From NCBI GenBank assembly GCA_040954595.2, contig CM082577.2:11718001-11782000 (forward strand): a DNA stretch of 64,000 bases. The letters are read 5' to 3'. Shown in pieces: positions 51,301 to 62,302 of the stretch. How positions within the stretch are numbered: the first letter of the stretch is position 1; every line of letters begins with the position of its first letter. The stretch comes from Balanoglossus misakiensis. Lineage: Eukaryota > Hemichordata. Both the position numbers and the translations under genes were made by a program. The notes under the pieces are model-generated. The model searched no databases, was not told the origin of the DNA, and was given only the letters and a program-made list of their open reading frames with translations.

Positions 51301-53159
51301 CATGTTCAATTCCATTACACCGACGATGACTGGCTCCAGTGGTTTCTAAATCTGTTGATTCAGTGGTGACTACGTCATTCATAATGACCAAAACACGCTA
51401 TGCTAAAATACAGAGTAAATGAACAGGTGAAAATTTATCAGCTAATCCACTTGGAATGTCTTAGTTTTTCTGTTGCCATGTTTTAAATGTTCTCGCTCAT
51501 TCGAGAAGTATTTCTATTCATTGTACATTGGATTTGTCCTTCATTCCAGGTCTTGGTAAAAATACTAGAAAAATTTAGCGAAACATTTTTAGGTTTTCCC
51601 CAGTGGACAGGTAGTACTCTAGATTGTCATGTGACTGAATGCTCAGCTGTGGCACCATTTCACATTTACTGTTTATCAGATGTAGATGTCAAACGTTCTT
51701 TGCTGCAGAATGTATAGAGACCAGCAAATCTCGCCCCATATCTCTGAGGAGACGTGCAGTTCCTTTGTAAAGCTTTGATTTTCATTCACACTCGTGTCAG
51801 ACTGCGCTCTTTGATTATATTTAATAAACCAATGCAGCCACTTTCTTGGAGAGATTTCAATGAGAGAATTAAATGGCCTAAGACTTACACAGATATTTGC
51901 GGTTCAAAGTAGCTGCCAAACTCTATTGAGTAGATTATAATCACAAGGCTTACGTTTTCAGAATTACTTTGTACAAATTGTATTCGGCAAAATTCTCCTC
52001 ATAGTCATGAAATTGATGAATATACACATATTTTTATGCTTCTGTTGAATCAAATGCATTAGATAACACTTTTTATGACAAATAGGCAAAAGTTTTCACA
52101 AATAACAAGGAGTTTTGAAAACGACACTAGCAAACGGTCTTCACCACTGATGTGTGCATGAGTTCTTCATTTCTACTGAAAACAAAATGTGAGAAAGTCA
52201 AACATGTCCCTACAGGACAGGGATTCAGTGATCAACTCTTTTTTGTGCACTTGTTGTCTGGGGCCCCCTTACATCAACATCTCAGTTATAGGTTGTAGTT
52301 GATACTGAGTTACGGTTGGCTGGGCTCTCAAAGCATTCTACAATAGGCTTCAAGGCAGGTCTGCTAAAACACCACGGTTAGGGTGTCACTAGATGCCTTG
52401 CATACCTTCAGTTGTCGCACTCACAGACCTGTTGGGGGGGGGGGGGGACTGCCCCAGAAGTATCAAAGACTGCAGTATTGAACTTTAATTTCTGGTATAT
52501 TGTGAACCACTTTTACTTTCAACTGCTATGTATAACTATCCATAAAGTGTTCAGCGCTTTTCGAAATCTGGTTTGTGGAATTATGAAGATTGATGTTATT
52601 TTCACCTCGTATTGTCCGTTTGTGATAGTTTATATTTGAGAGGAGCTATTGTTTTGGCTGGAGGTATCAATTCCTGGGAAAATGGCTCTTACAGTAAAAG
52701 GTGCTTTACCCCCTGATGTGAACAATAAGTAAAGGCGTCTGTGTAGGCCGATTGGACAAAGTTATTAAATAATCTAAAGTTTTTAAAGAAAAATTGTCTT
52801 TGAAAGAATTAAAAGAAAAATTGTATTTGTCGATATTGATGTAGTGTAATGTATTATGGTGGGCATTTGTGATAAAGCTGTGAGAACATTTGACCATTTA
52901 ATAATAAAAGGGGAATTAAAAAAAATGTAATTATCAAAGAAACCAAGAAATATTTTTCTTGTGTAACTAGTTAGATTCCATGCATCTTTTGGGAGTGAAA
53001 GTGCATCCTGGAATCCCTTGATGTGAAATAAGTAATAGTAAGTTGTGAAAAATCCCTGCTTTAATTCAATGAGCATAACAAAAAAGGGAATTCAGAATAT
53101 GGACTGAGAAGTTTTGATTTCTGTGTTTGCAAGTACATAAATCAGTTATGAATCGTAAA

Positions 53160-53487
53160 AGGGGGGGGGGGGGGAAACATTCACAGACGAGCCGAACCTG
53201 ATAACGGACACCTCCATCAACCAATTGTGATTGATATGTAAATGAAGGTGACAGGCGGTCAATTATAAACCGATTGTGGAAAGAAGGATTACAATGGCGT
53301 ATTTACAGGACAAGCTGTGGCCAATGTACACAAAGCGCTAGTATCGGATGAATCAGGATTTCTCGGTCTTTTTCCCCCTCACTCTGAAGTCAATGTGTGG
53401 ACGGTTTTGCGAGCCGACAACGTGGATTTTTTTCTGTCTGTGTGTGTGATTTAAGACACTGAGAGCGGTTGTACTACTAGCAACAAC
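53160..53487 (+). promoter_or_regulatory. Candidate promoter/5'UTR of the His/Pro-rich Rbfox first exon
   Basis: This block precedes the ATG at 53488. It starts with a 14-G run (53161-53174), has more CpGs than the surrounding intron, and includes TATAAA at 53264-53269. An in-frame stop at 53452-53454 shows that the last part is untranslated relative to the following exon. The transcription start is not determinable by eye. Confidence 0.35.
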
Positions 53488-53601
53488 ATGCATCATCACC
53501 ATCATCTTATGTACTGTACACAGTGTCAAATGCCTCCCCCTCCCCCTCCGGGACCGCATGGGGTGCCGCAGCCGATGCACGCTCACAAACCGATGATTGC
53601 A
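53488..53601 (+). CDS. Rbfox: Probable alternative first coding exon of Rbfox, His/Pro-rich N-terminus (38 codons)
   Basis: The ATG at 53488 opens 38 codons starting MHHHHHLMYCTQCQ, followed by a run of six prolines at residues 16-21, a GPHGVPQP segment and ...HAHKPMIA. The reading ends exactly at GCA|GTAAGT (GT at 53602), a near-perfect donor, in phase 0. An in-frame TAA at 53452-53454 closes the frame upstream. CpG density and GC rise over 53160-53600, and a TATAAA sits at 53264-53269, about 220 bp before the ATG. It is the first exon closest to the common body exon at 58623 (5.0-kb intron) and the compositional match to that Pro/Gln-rich exon is good. It has the best splice signal of the candidate first exons. 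The biased composition could alternatively be simple sequence, but the donor and phase argue for coding. Confidence 0.62.
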
Positions 53602-56600
53602 GTAAGTTTTGCTTTCCTCTGTCGTAATCGTTTAGTCTCCAACATTGTGACAGCATTTTTTTTTTTTTTTGCCTCCACAAATGTCTGGGCAAGTCTGCCT
53701 TGCGTTCACTGAATTATACCAGCCTCTGAATGTTTCTCTCTATATTAGAGTGGTCAATATGCAGCATTTAACAAATCAACCATGAAAAGTAGGGAAAAGG
53801 CTATTTGAAGTCATGTTTAAAGCAATTATTCTGTAAGGAGAAGATGTAAAAACTGCTTTCTATGAAGGCACACCGGTACCAGCCATATTCACTCCATAAA
53901 GTAAAATTCTCATATACTCTAAGTGTTTTTGATATCATGCAGAAAAAATAAAAATGGCTTAGAAGTCCCAACTATAAATTTGGTGCACATGTTGAATTTC
54001 GTGATGATTACATATGGCTTATCCTTTCTAAGCATTTATTTACATGTATATCCAGTTCCAGTTCAAATTGGTCTTCTTTCAGTCCCATGTTTGTCTAAAT
54101 ATACCTTGCGGTTCCTTTTTCAGAATGGTAATAAGATTGAAATATTCTGTATTTTATAATTGCTAAGCGTACTCCAAATCAAGTATTGTTTAATTGTTTT
54201 TTGGGGGGTTTTAAAATTATTTTTCACATCACTGAAAAAAGAGAGCATTTATTAGATCACAAGCCACGTCGATCAGTCCATTTTTGCTTCCAAGGCAACT
54301 TGTTTATCTTCCTTCCTGCCAACATCCCAAATCTGGTAACTACACCATGTGGTATGCTGATCTATGATATTAATAGCTCATTATTATTTCCAAAGTTTAT
54401 TTCGGACTACCAAGGCTTGACTTTATTTTTAGAAGCTAAACTTATGAGATAATCATGTAATCACCAAGCAGATTTTTGATAATTTTAATTTTACTCAAAT
54501 TTGTCCTCTGTGCAAATGTTTACAGAAGCAGACTATAAAAGAGGATTTTGTTTGTAGAAAAGTGGATTTTTTTTTCTGATACAAAATTCATGTTCAAGTG
54601 CCTTGTAAACCCCAAAAAGAGGAAATCGCTGATTTCCTTAGTGGGTGAACTGAAAAATCACTGAACCATGTAAGATTTCAAGGATTGGAGGGGGAGGGAG
54701 GCTTAATAAAAGGGGGTGTGATGGGGGAGGGAGGAATGAGAGTGTCGAACAAAAGACATTATTTCCTTCAAGTAAGCTGCTGTGTCTGCGCGATAAACAA
54801 GACACAAAAGGTAGATAATTGGTGGTTGTATCTGCACCATGTGCAGCAATAAAGAAACGTGTCACAGCTTTGGCTGCATGGCGATGGCTGTTTAATAGTC
54901 GCACTACTACGTGGTCTCATAGAGACATCAAAGCTCGGACGTGCGGCAAGTGTGGAGGGGATTAAAACCCGTGTGACACGACGAACGTCTTTTTCGTCAC
55001 CGTCACTGCGCCCGGGGAATCGACCTCAGCTGACTCTCAATTTGTTCATTGTTACTTGAGCAGCCACTCACACTGGCACAGGCTTCTGTCTTTCCGCCTC
55101 GTTTCAATCGCACTGAATGGAAAGACTTGTGTGTGCGGCATTTCTGTTTACTCGCCTTTTCACCTGGAGTGCCTTTGAGGGCCGCAGGAATCACACCGTC
55201 GGCATTGTTTGATTTCTCGGGGCCAAGTCAACTTCTTAGAGAACAAACTATAAAAGCACTATGTTAAGTCACTTTGATCCCGAATGTTTTTCTCTGTTTT
55301 AATGTGACTTTAAGCCCTTTGGGGTGAAACCATAACAAGAGGGGCAATCAAAAGGAAAAGACCCCTTTTCAGATAAACAGCAGTTTCAATCATACCCTTC
55401 TGGGGATTAGTACATTTTGTAATATTTACTATGATGAGATAGTCGGTGTTTTCACACTGACATCTCAGAAATTATAACTTCAGCGGTTTCTGGAGGAAAT
55501 CCCCCCCAAAACAATTACTTGCAGGCAAACTGAAGCAAAAAATGTTGATGACAGTTGTTTTCTAAACTTTACACGGGAATCGATGGTTATTCCTGAAAAT
55601 AGAAAATGTTTTTAGTCTGTTATGTGATTCATACACAAATATTATTTTCATGAAAGTTGACTGAGCCTAAATGCTTCCATGACGTAGTACATTGAATGTG
55701 ACTCAGTTTGTGATGTCTTGCTTGCAAATTGTATATCTGCAAAGACTTTTTTATAACAAAATATTTCATGACTTTCCTATTATGACATGTATTTATTGCT
55801 TTGAATAATAATAGTCTATATAATTTATACATTGAAACTTCTAAGTGGTGTGGATTTTTATTTTCAATATAAGAAGTGATGTTGATTAAAACTTGAAATT
55901 CATTCTTTAATGATTTATAGGGGCAACAGCATTAACTTTTCATATTACTTGAATATTTAGGTTATTTTCATTTCCCTTTCATTGAATTGTTGTTTTCTAT
56001 AGCTGAACTCATATCCTGTATATACATAACATTGTAGGCAAAACATGCGAATACCAAGGCATATGTACCGGGGGTATATTCTATGAGAGCATGAATTTCA
56101 CAGAACAATTTTCCTTTGACTTGGAATTTCCACAGCAAAAATCACATCTTTTTTTCGGGTCGCGTTTGCCAACTGAGTCAGCTATGATTTCATTTATTTA
56201 TTGTGGTAACATCAAATAGAAATTTGATTGGTCGTTGTAATTCTGACACAGCTGACACATTGGGATCAGGACCTGTCAATCATTCCCAAGTGATTGCTAT
56301 GGCAACGACTGTGCTCTGCCTAATAACAGCAATTAAAAATTATAAATTTGAGTACAGATTTCAGGGTGCTTGTGTGATTTAATTCTCAGCGTTAGAATTT
56401 CAAATGTAATGTAGTTAATTAATAATTATTTTGTGAATTTCTTTGTTTTCAACTAGTTAGAATGAAGGCCATTTGCTGCTTGGGATAACCAACAGCTGAT
56501 ACTAGTCTACTCTAGTAAATAAATCACAAACAACAAACATGCCAGCCATCTTTAATTCTCTGTTATTAATATACCGAACATTGGCCATCATTAATTTCCG

Positions 56601-58622
56601 AGATATAAAAATAATTCTGATTTAATATTTTTAGGCAGATACCTCATCTACCCATAAACTTTCTAGGTTAAAATACTCAGACAGGGCATTTAGAATTCAG
56701 TTGTTGGCCGGGTTTATTACTATGATATGCACGGAAGCTGTGATTTTGTGTTTTATGTATTCATTGGAAACAAAGATTGGGTCAACTGTAGCAATTTATT
56801 TATGAAAGCGATGGAACATGCTAATATTGAAACTGAGGGTGTGAACTGTGGGTCAAATATTAGTCATTAAATTTATATAGTACATGTAGATCAGTGAAAG
56901 TATGTGGGAGCAACTGCATTTGGACTGTTGGAGGCCTTTATCATGTCTACATATCACGGCTGATTTTCCAAGTTCTGTGAATAGGGATTTCTGTAGTATC
57001 ACAACTACTGTAAGTTTAGGCTTTTGATTTAGAATCCAGAGTAAGATAAAACTTATACTCCTTTTTCAAGTTGTTGTAAGAGCTGGGATTTTCTAAATAT
57101 GGTAGACGTCTGCAGATGATACAATTGTATTCATGAGAAAATTTAAGACATCAGACGGGGTATACATGTAAGGATAAAGTACATCATGTTTAATGATATC
57201 TTCATTTTTAATAACAAAAACTCCAAGACTGAAGCCATAATTTATTCAAACATCTAAAAATGGGTTGGGTTTGGGGGCAAAAAGTTGTGTAGTACTGAGG
57301 AAAAAAATTCACCTGACCAAATTTGACAGTCATGTAGGACCTAGGTCAAGTTTTGTGTTGGCCACATTTAGGGTTAGGGGTCCTTGGTAGTTTGTGCTTA
57401 CCGAAGTCTGAAATAATGTGAATTAATTACCATCAAGATCTGCCTTTTTTTTTCTTCTTCAAAAGCTTTCATTGAACTGTTTTAAATTTGACTCAATAAA
57501 ACTGTCCCATAAAATAGTCTGGAATTGCCAGGTCAAGTGTTCAGACAGAATTTTACATACATCATATTGTTCAGTACAATAATGTGTCGTTTTGTCAGCA
57601 TTGTTGGATGAAAAGATGATAAAAACATTAAATAGATGTAAAAATCATGTACCAATTTATCTGCGCGGGGTACAAGCTGTTACCAGATTAAGCGTACCTC
57701 CCTTGAATTTACAGCCATTTGTGTCCTGCCTGGGATACTAGAATGGCAGAGAATATACTGTGAACAAAATCAACACACAGAGGGGTGGGATTTCAATATG
57801 GGAGTGCAGTTGGAGGGCTTGTACACTCCTCTCTGAAGTTGACGAATATTTTAGTATTTGGTGAATTCACAGAAGAGTAGTTAAAATGTGACATATTAAT
57901 AGTCCGGTATACCTGAGAGCAATTTGCATAATGCCCTCTGCAATATGCTGACGACTGTAATCCATAAAAGAAACAGCTGTGCTCACTGAAAACACACTAT
58001 TCAAAAAATAGAAGAAAAAAAAGCAAAACTGCTTTCGCTTGTGTCAAAAATATCATTCCCTTTAATGGCTTTGTGGAGAGCGCAAAGCTGAGTGATTTTT
58101 CGTCCAGTTCCTTAGCCTCCTGTGAAGTGTTTGGTGTCATGTGACATGATTCGACCAATCCAGATGATGCAGACCGCAAGGGATCCCGTGTATCTTTTGG
58201 TACACCTGCAAAATTGTTACATGATAATGTGAATGTTTTGCAGACATGTCATGAGTTTTGCGGATGCGAGTGCCGAGACTCTATTGTAACACCAGACACA
58301 GCTTTTCGATAAGATTAGGACTAGGCGAGATACTAGTCAGGAATATCGACTTTTGTGAAGGTTCATGCTTATCCCCTGAAAGTAATTTGTTTTATTCCCT
58401 ACCAGGTTTTTGTTCCCGATGTTCTGTGTTGTAAGTTTAATTGAATCATGATTTATGTTGGGAACATTGCCTGTGCATGGTAGTGGCAATAATGTGCAGC
58501 CCTTGTTACATCAGGACATTCCCTCTTGTATGGATGACAGCATCGCTTGCATTATCACGCCTGATTCTAAAGCACTGGTCAGTCTAACATGTTTTCTCTC
58601 TCTGTCTCTGCTTGATTTCCAG
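53602..58622 (+). other. Rbfox intron before the common body exon
   Basis: A 5021-nt intron from GTAAGT to a CTCTCTCTGTCTCTG-type pyrimidine tract and TTTCCAG. A GC-rich block at 54900-55260 has no usable splice signals and may be regulatory. A TGCATG lies at 58474-58479, 144 nt before the acceptor. Otherwise plain AT-rich DNA. Confidence 0.7.
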
Positions 58623-58925
58623 CACCCAATACACATGGCTGGACAGCCACAGTTGGCGCCAGCGCCCGCAGCATACCCACCACCACAACAGTACCCACAG
58701 AATGGGCTGGACTACCCGCAGCCCGGTCAGCCAGCCTTTGTGGCCCCACCTCAGACGCCGACCCAGGCAGAGCAGCCAGCATACAGCCAGCCGCCACAAG
58801 AAGTCCAGCCGCCATACAGCCAGCCGCAACCAGTCGAGCCAGCGGCCTACGTCAGTCAACCACCGCCGCCACAGGGTACCACAGCCAGTGACCAAACCAC
58901 ACAACCTACATATGTCCAACAAACG
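58623..58925 (+). CDS. Rbfox: Rbfox common body exon: Pro/Gln-rich N-terminal region
   Basis: This is a 303-nt internal exon with a classic pyrimidine-rich acceptor (AG at 58621-58622) and a strong donor ACG|GTAAGT, phase 0 at both ends. It encodes 101 residues rich in Pro, Gln, Ala and Tyr, with YPQNGLDYPQ near residues 24-33. This corresponds to the PPQNGIP-containing region before the RRM in vertebrate RBFOX1-3. A Met at codon 5 (58635) reads MAGQPQLAP and sits where RBFOX3 begins MAQPY, so translation could also start here from a non-coding first exon. The remainder is low-complexity PPQ/YSQP repeats, probably disordered and used for protein contacts or condensation as in the family. The high GC contrasts with the flanking introns. 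The frame is also open upstream to an ATG at 58455 (see findings). Confidence 0.88.
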
Positions 58926-60519
58926 GTAAGTCAAGACTTCCTTTTTTCAAAATTATCAAAATTGTAAAAAAACAAACAAAATTTCAGTACAAGGTAGAGG
59001 CTTTTGTGATACTTGTGTGTGTTTGTGTGTGTGTGTCTATTAGCTGTAAATTTTGTTCTTAATTTTTAGTAAATAAAAAGAAAACATCTTTTTAACATCA
59101 ATTTAACAATATGAAATATTAGACTCTCTGTGATATTTGCTGTGGCAAACTTAATAGGCATGATTTTATACATATTTCACGAATAGACTTTTCTTATAGT
59201 TCCACCATGATCGAGGGTACTACCTAATGTCCATCATAAGGGACAGACCATTTGATATTCTGGGAGGGGCTAAGAAAGTTGAGTTTGTGGTAGAAATATG
59301 TTTAGAGTAACCATTTTATTTGATTTCACATCCTTTCAATGGGTGCAGTCTATAAAAATGGAAACATCATTGATACTTTTCCGTTTAATGATTAGTTTTG
59401 TCTTCCATTATTATGATGCGCCATTTTAAAAGCGTGTTTATTTATGATATAAAATTGAGCCATTCGTAGTGAAATCTGGATCCCATCACAATCAATGGTA
59501 TTGTCCAATGTAGTCTGAAGAACGAACAGCAAAACAATAGTGTGATTACACTGTATAGTGAATCTATAACTTAAAATCCTCGTGGAGCAAAACTCTGGCG
59601 AGTTTTTAAAAAAGCGTTGTCATGGAAACTGTTCGGAGGCAGGCAGTTCATTAAATTGCAATAATCCTGGAGCGAGTTTTTCGACTGTCACTGAGGAACG
59701 ATCAGAACGGTTCCAAGTGACCCCAGATTAAACCCCGATACCTTTCCAACTGACAGAGTGGCACAAAATGACAGGGGTGAGGGAGGTATTCAGTCTCCAG
59801 TGACAGCGAATGAAGTCTGATATGTGTGGGCTGATACTGATAGCAATCCGCATACTCAGAGATGGATCTTATGCGAGTGCTATTCTGAAACGAAACCCTA
59901 TCAAAACACTTTCAATTTTTAATCTCTCCAACACTCCGGAGGTGTTTACATTTAATATTGCAGCTGAAAGGCAGGCAAATGTGGAATGCTGAATTGCTCG
60001 AATAATTGGTCGGCCTATAAATTGGCAAGTCGGATGAAGTTAATTTATGAAACGGGTATTAAAATTTAAACGTGGCATGATCGTGTGTGCTTGTTTGCAG
60101 ATGTTACAAACACGTATTGTGCGTGATGCACCAGTGAAATATTAAAGCAATGGTGTATTGTTCTTTTCTTGCTGATGAAATGGCCAATGCCACGGATTTG
60201 TATCAAAGTCCTAGTCACATTGACACTGAAAGAAAATCAGGCCATGAGATTGTGATTTTATCTAGCGTTGCATGTTCTAGCAGTATAACAAACCAGGACC
60301 TACATTCAGGGTTAATGTGCTGGAGTTGAAAACATTCCTGGAAAGTGCCGAAAAAATGAGGTTTACCCCCCAAAATTATGCATGTACATGTATGTAGTAC
60401 ATGTATACACACACACATACACACATATATATGTATGAAATGTAACACAAATACATGTACGCACATGAGAACATAATATTGATAAATGATATCTCTATCC
60501 ACCCATCCATCCATACACG

Positions 60520-60601
60520 TACATACATACATACATACATACATACATACATACATACATACATACATACATACATACATACATGTACATACATACATAC
60601 C
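60520..60601. repeat. (ACAT)n tetranucleotide microsatellite
   Basis: About 20 near-perfect ACAT units in the intron before the RRM exon, with CA-dinucleotide runs just upstream (60406-60425). The minus-strand Met-Tyr-Val open frames here are artefacts of the repeat. Confidence 0.95.
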
Positions 60602-61164
60602 ATGTATATGGATGACAATTTATTAATTTTTAAATTGGGTACATGCATCGTTGCACAATTAGTTATCTCACCATGAATGTGTTTTTATTTCACAAGATTT
60701 GCATTGAGTCTAATGCAGTATTAAAATGTTTAAACTTTAAGTCATACTAGTAAATTTTAAACATTTTTTGGTGATAACATATGACTAAAAATAGATTCAC
60801 CATTTTACCTCTCAATAGAAAAAAGTACATGTACTATACATCTATCAAATAAACAGAGAACCTTTGAGTATATTGCTATATTATGAAATGAATGGCCATG
60901 CTCTGTGCTGAAATGAGATTCATTTGCAATTAAATGCCAGTTGCCAATTTCTAATGAGAAAAAACACCAAAAAATACAACAGAGAAAAGGCCCTCGTTAT
61001 CTTTGCCATTGTTGTCGGGGAAATTGATGTGCCGCTGTTCAGCAGCTGAAAGAAAACCCTGCAATGTTAGCCCAGTAAATAGATGCCCGCGTTCGTTCGC
61101 TCGCGTTTAGGGCCGCTTAATCAGATGTCAGTGCGGGCTGTATACTTTCCATGGGGCTGGTCAC

Positions 61165-61251
61165 ATGACCCGGGCAGCTGAACTGTGTCACGCATCTCAT
61201 CATCATCGGGGCGCTTGCTCATTTCCGCATGTTGGATGCAAGACGGCCACA
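61165..61251 (+). CDS. Rbfox: Possible alternative first coding exon just upstream of the RRM exon
   Basis: The ATG at 61165 opens 29 codons (MTRAAELCHASHHH... ending ...CKTAT) that end at ACA|GTGAGT (GT at 61252) in phase 0, directly joinable to 62162. TAG at 61108-61110 closes the frame upstream. The block 61070-61250 is CpG-rich, including TTCGTTCGCTCGCG at about 61091, which fits a promoter. The same open frame continues to a second phase-0 donor, GAT|GTAAGT at 61354, preceded by an internal ATG at 61333 that would give a seven-residue start, MTESSTD. Either version would make an RBFOX protein lacking the Pro/Gln-rich region. Splice choice is ambiguous because two donors and one acceptor-like AG (61290-61291) are present. 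Treat it as a hypothesis. Confidence 0.33.
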
Positions 61252-62161
61252 GTGAGTGTGTGTGGGTCCGTTCCTCCCCCCATCTCTACAGATATTTTAC
61301 TGCATGTTTCCAAAACACCGGGCCTGGCTAGGATGACTGAATCGTCCACAGATGTAAGTTTGAGAGATGTGGTTGTTATGCGTACGTTGGTTGGGGATGG
61401 GGTGGATGACACTGATGGATAAAGAGCGTTTTTTGCAACATATGGTTGCCTAGAATCCTTGGTGTATGCAAAACCCATGGCTGTCATCCAAGGCTGTCAG
61501 CATGATGTAGGCTGCGATCAAGTTGCCTTTGTGCTTTTAGATGCTGGTTTTAATCTGCACATGATTTTGGGGTAGTTGGAGAAACAAATATCTGTAAGAG
61601 AGTTTCCTCTTAAAGGCATATGTGTGTTTCTGCAGTGGAATGTTTTTATGCTACATATACTTGTATGTACAGTGTGTGTGTGTGTTTTGCATATGTGTGT
61701 TCCCTAGATGTAGGGTGAGATGTTATAATATAATTTGATATCGCTTTTGTCCTGTGTTAAAAATGGGAAGAACATATGGTCATTGCCGTGTTTATATCTG
61801 GAGGCAATGCATGAGCTGTGTTGTACTTATTTGGCCTGAGTAATAGTGATATTGATGTTTTTACATCGTGAGAGGCTCAGCAATTTTCAGACTTAAATGG
61901 CAATTAGCTGCAAGACCAGTATCATTCTGTCCTATTTCACGCAGGCAATTATGAGGACTGTGCGATGATATTATCAATTTGTCAGTATGCAGACACACAG
62001 CACCAATATGCCATAATGTGTTAATTAATCGCACCGTTTTGACAATAATTCATGAAATTCAAATTGACCTTGTATTTTAATGCAGCATATGCAAAAGTGT
62101 CGTTCATGTGCAGTGTTTTGTATCTAAACCCCTGTGTGTGTGTTTTTTTTGGTGCCTGCAG

Positions 62162-62302
62162 GTAGAGCAAGTAGTCAGCGCAGATGCGGCCAGCCAGCAA
62201 GCGAACTGCACAGGTCAAAAGACGGGGGACCAACCAAAGAGACTACATGTATCGAACATACCCTTCAGGTTCAGAGATCCCGATCTCAGGCAAATGTTTG
62301 GG
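62162..62302 (+). CDS. Rbfox: Rbfox exon carrying the start of the RRM (RNP2)
   Basis: This is a 141-nt exon (47 codons, phase 0 both sides). The acceptor is a T-rich tract followed by GCCTGCAG and the donor is GGG|GTAAGT. After about 25 linker residues ([13 protein letters not shown]...) it encodes [13 protein letters not shown] and DPDLRQMFG, the opening of the RBFOX RRM with the RNP2 strand LHVSNI. Residues equivalent to human RBFOX1 His120, Ile124 and Phe126, which contact the UGCAUG RNA in the known structure, are all present. The corresponding vertebrate exon is about 144 nt and ends at the same ...RQMFG codon, so the exon boundary is conserved. RNP1 is expected two exons downstream, outside the window. 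Confidence 0.97.

Larger units (their letters stand above)
44594..53487 (+). other. Intronic interval between the exons at 44531 and 53488
   Basis: Carries the GAT repeat, poly-G runs (46107-46118, 52434-52447), the CCAAT cluster, two large TIR elements (47077-47580, 47873-48379) and a GC-richer stretch at 48400-49000 without a supported exon. Confidence 0.55.
58926..62161 (+). other. Rbfox intron between the Pro/Gln-rich and RNP2 exons
   Basis: A 3236-nt intron (GTAAGT...CTGCAG). It contains the ACAT microsatellite, the candidate internal first exon at 61165, and three TGCATG words (60379, 61301, 61808), the binding site of RBFOX itself. Confidence 0.85.

Noticed and set aside
53507-53712. 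Minus-strand and extended + strand frames over the His/Pro-rich exon
   Set aside because: The minus frame is a shadow of the exon, and the + frame beyond 53601 is intron translation past a near-perfect donor.
60215-60648. Minus-strand frames rich in Met-Tyr-Val-Cys
   Set aside because: They are direct translation of the ACAT microsatellite.
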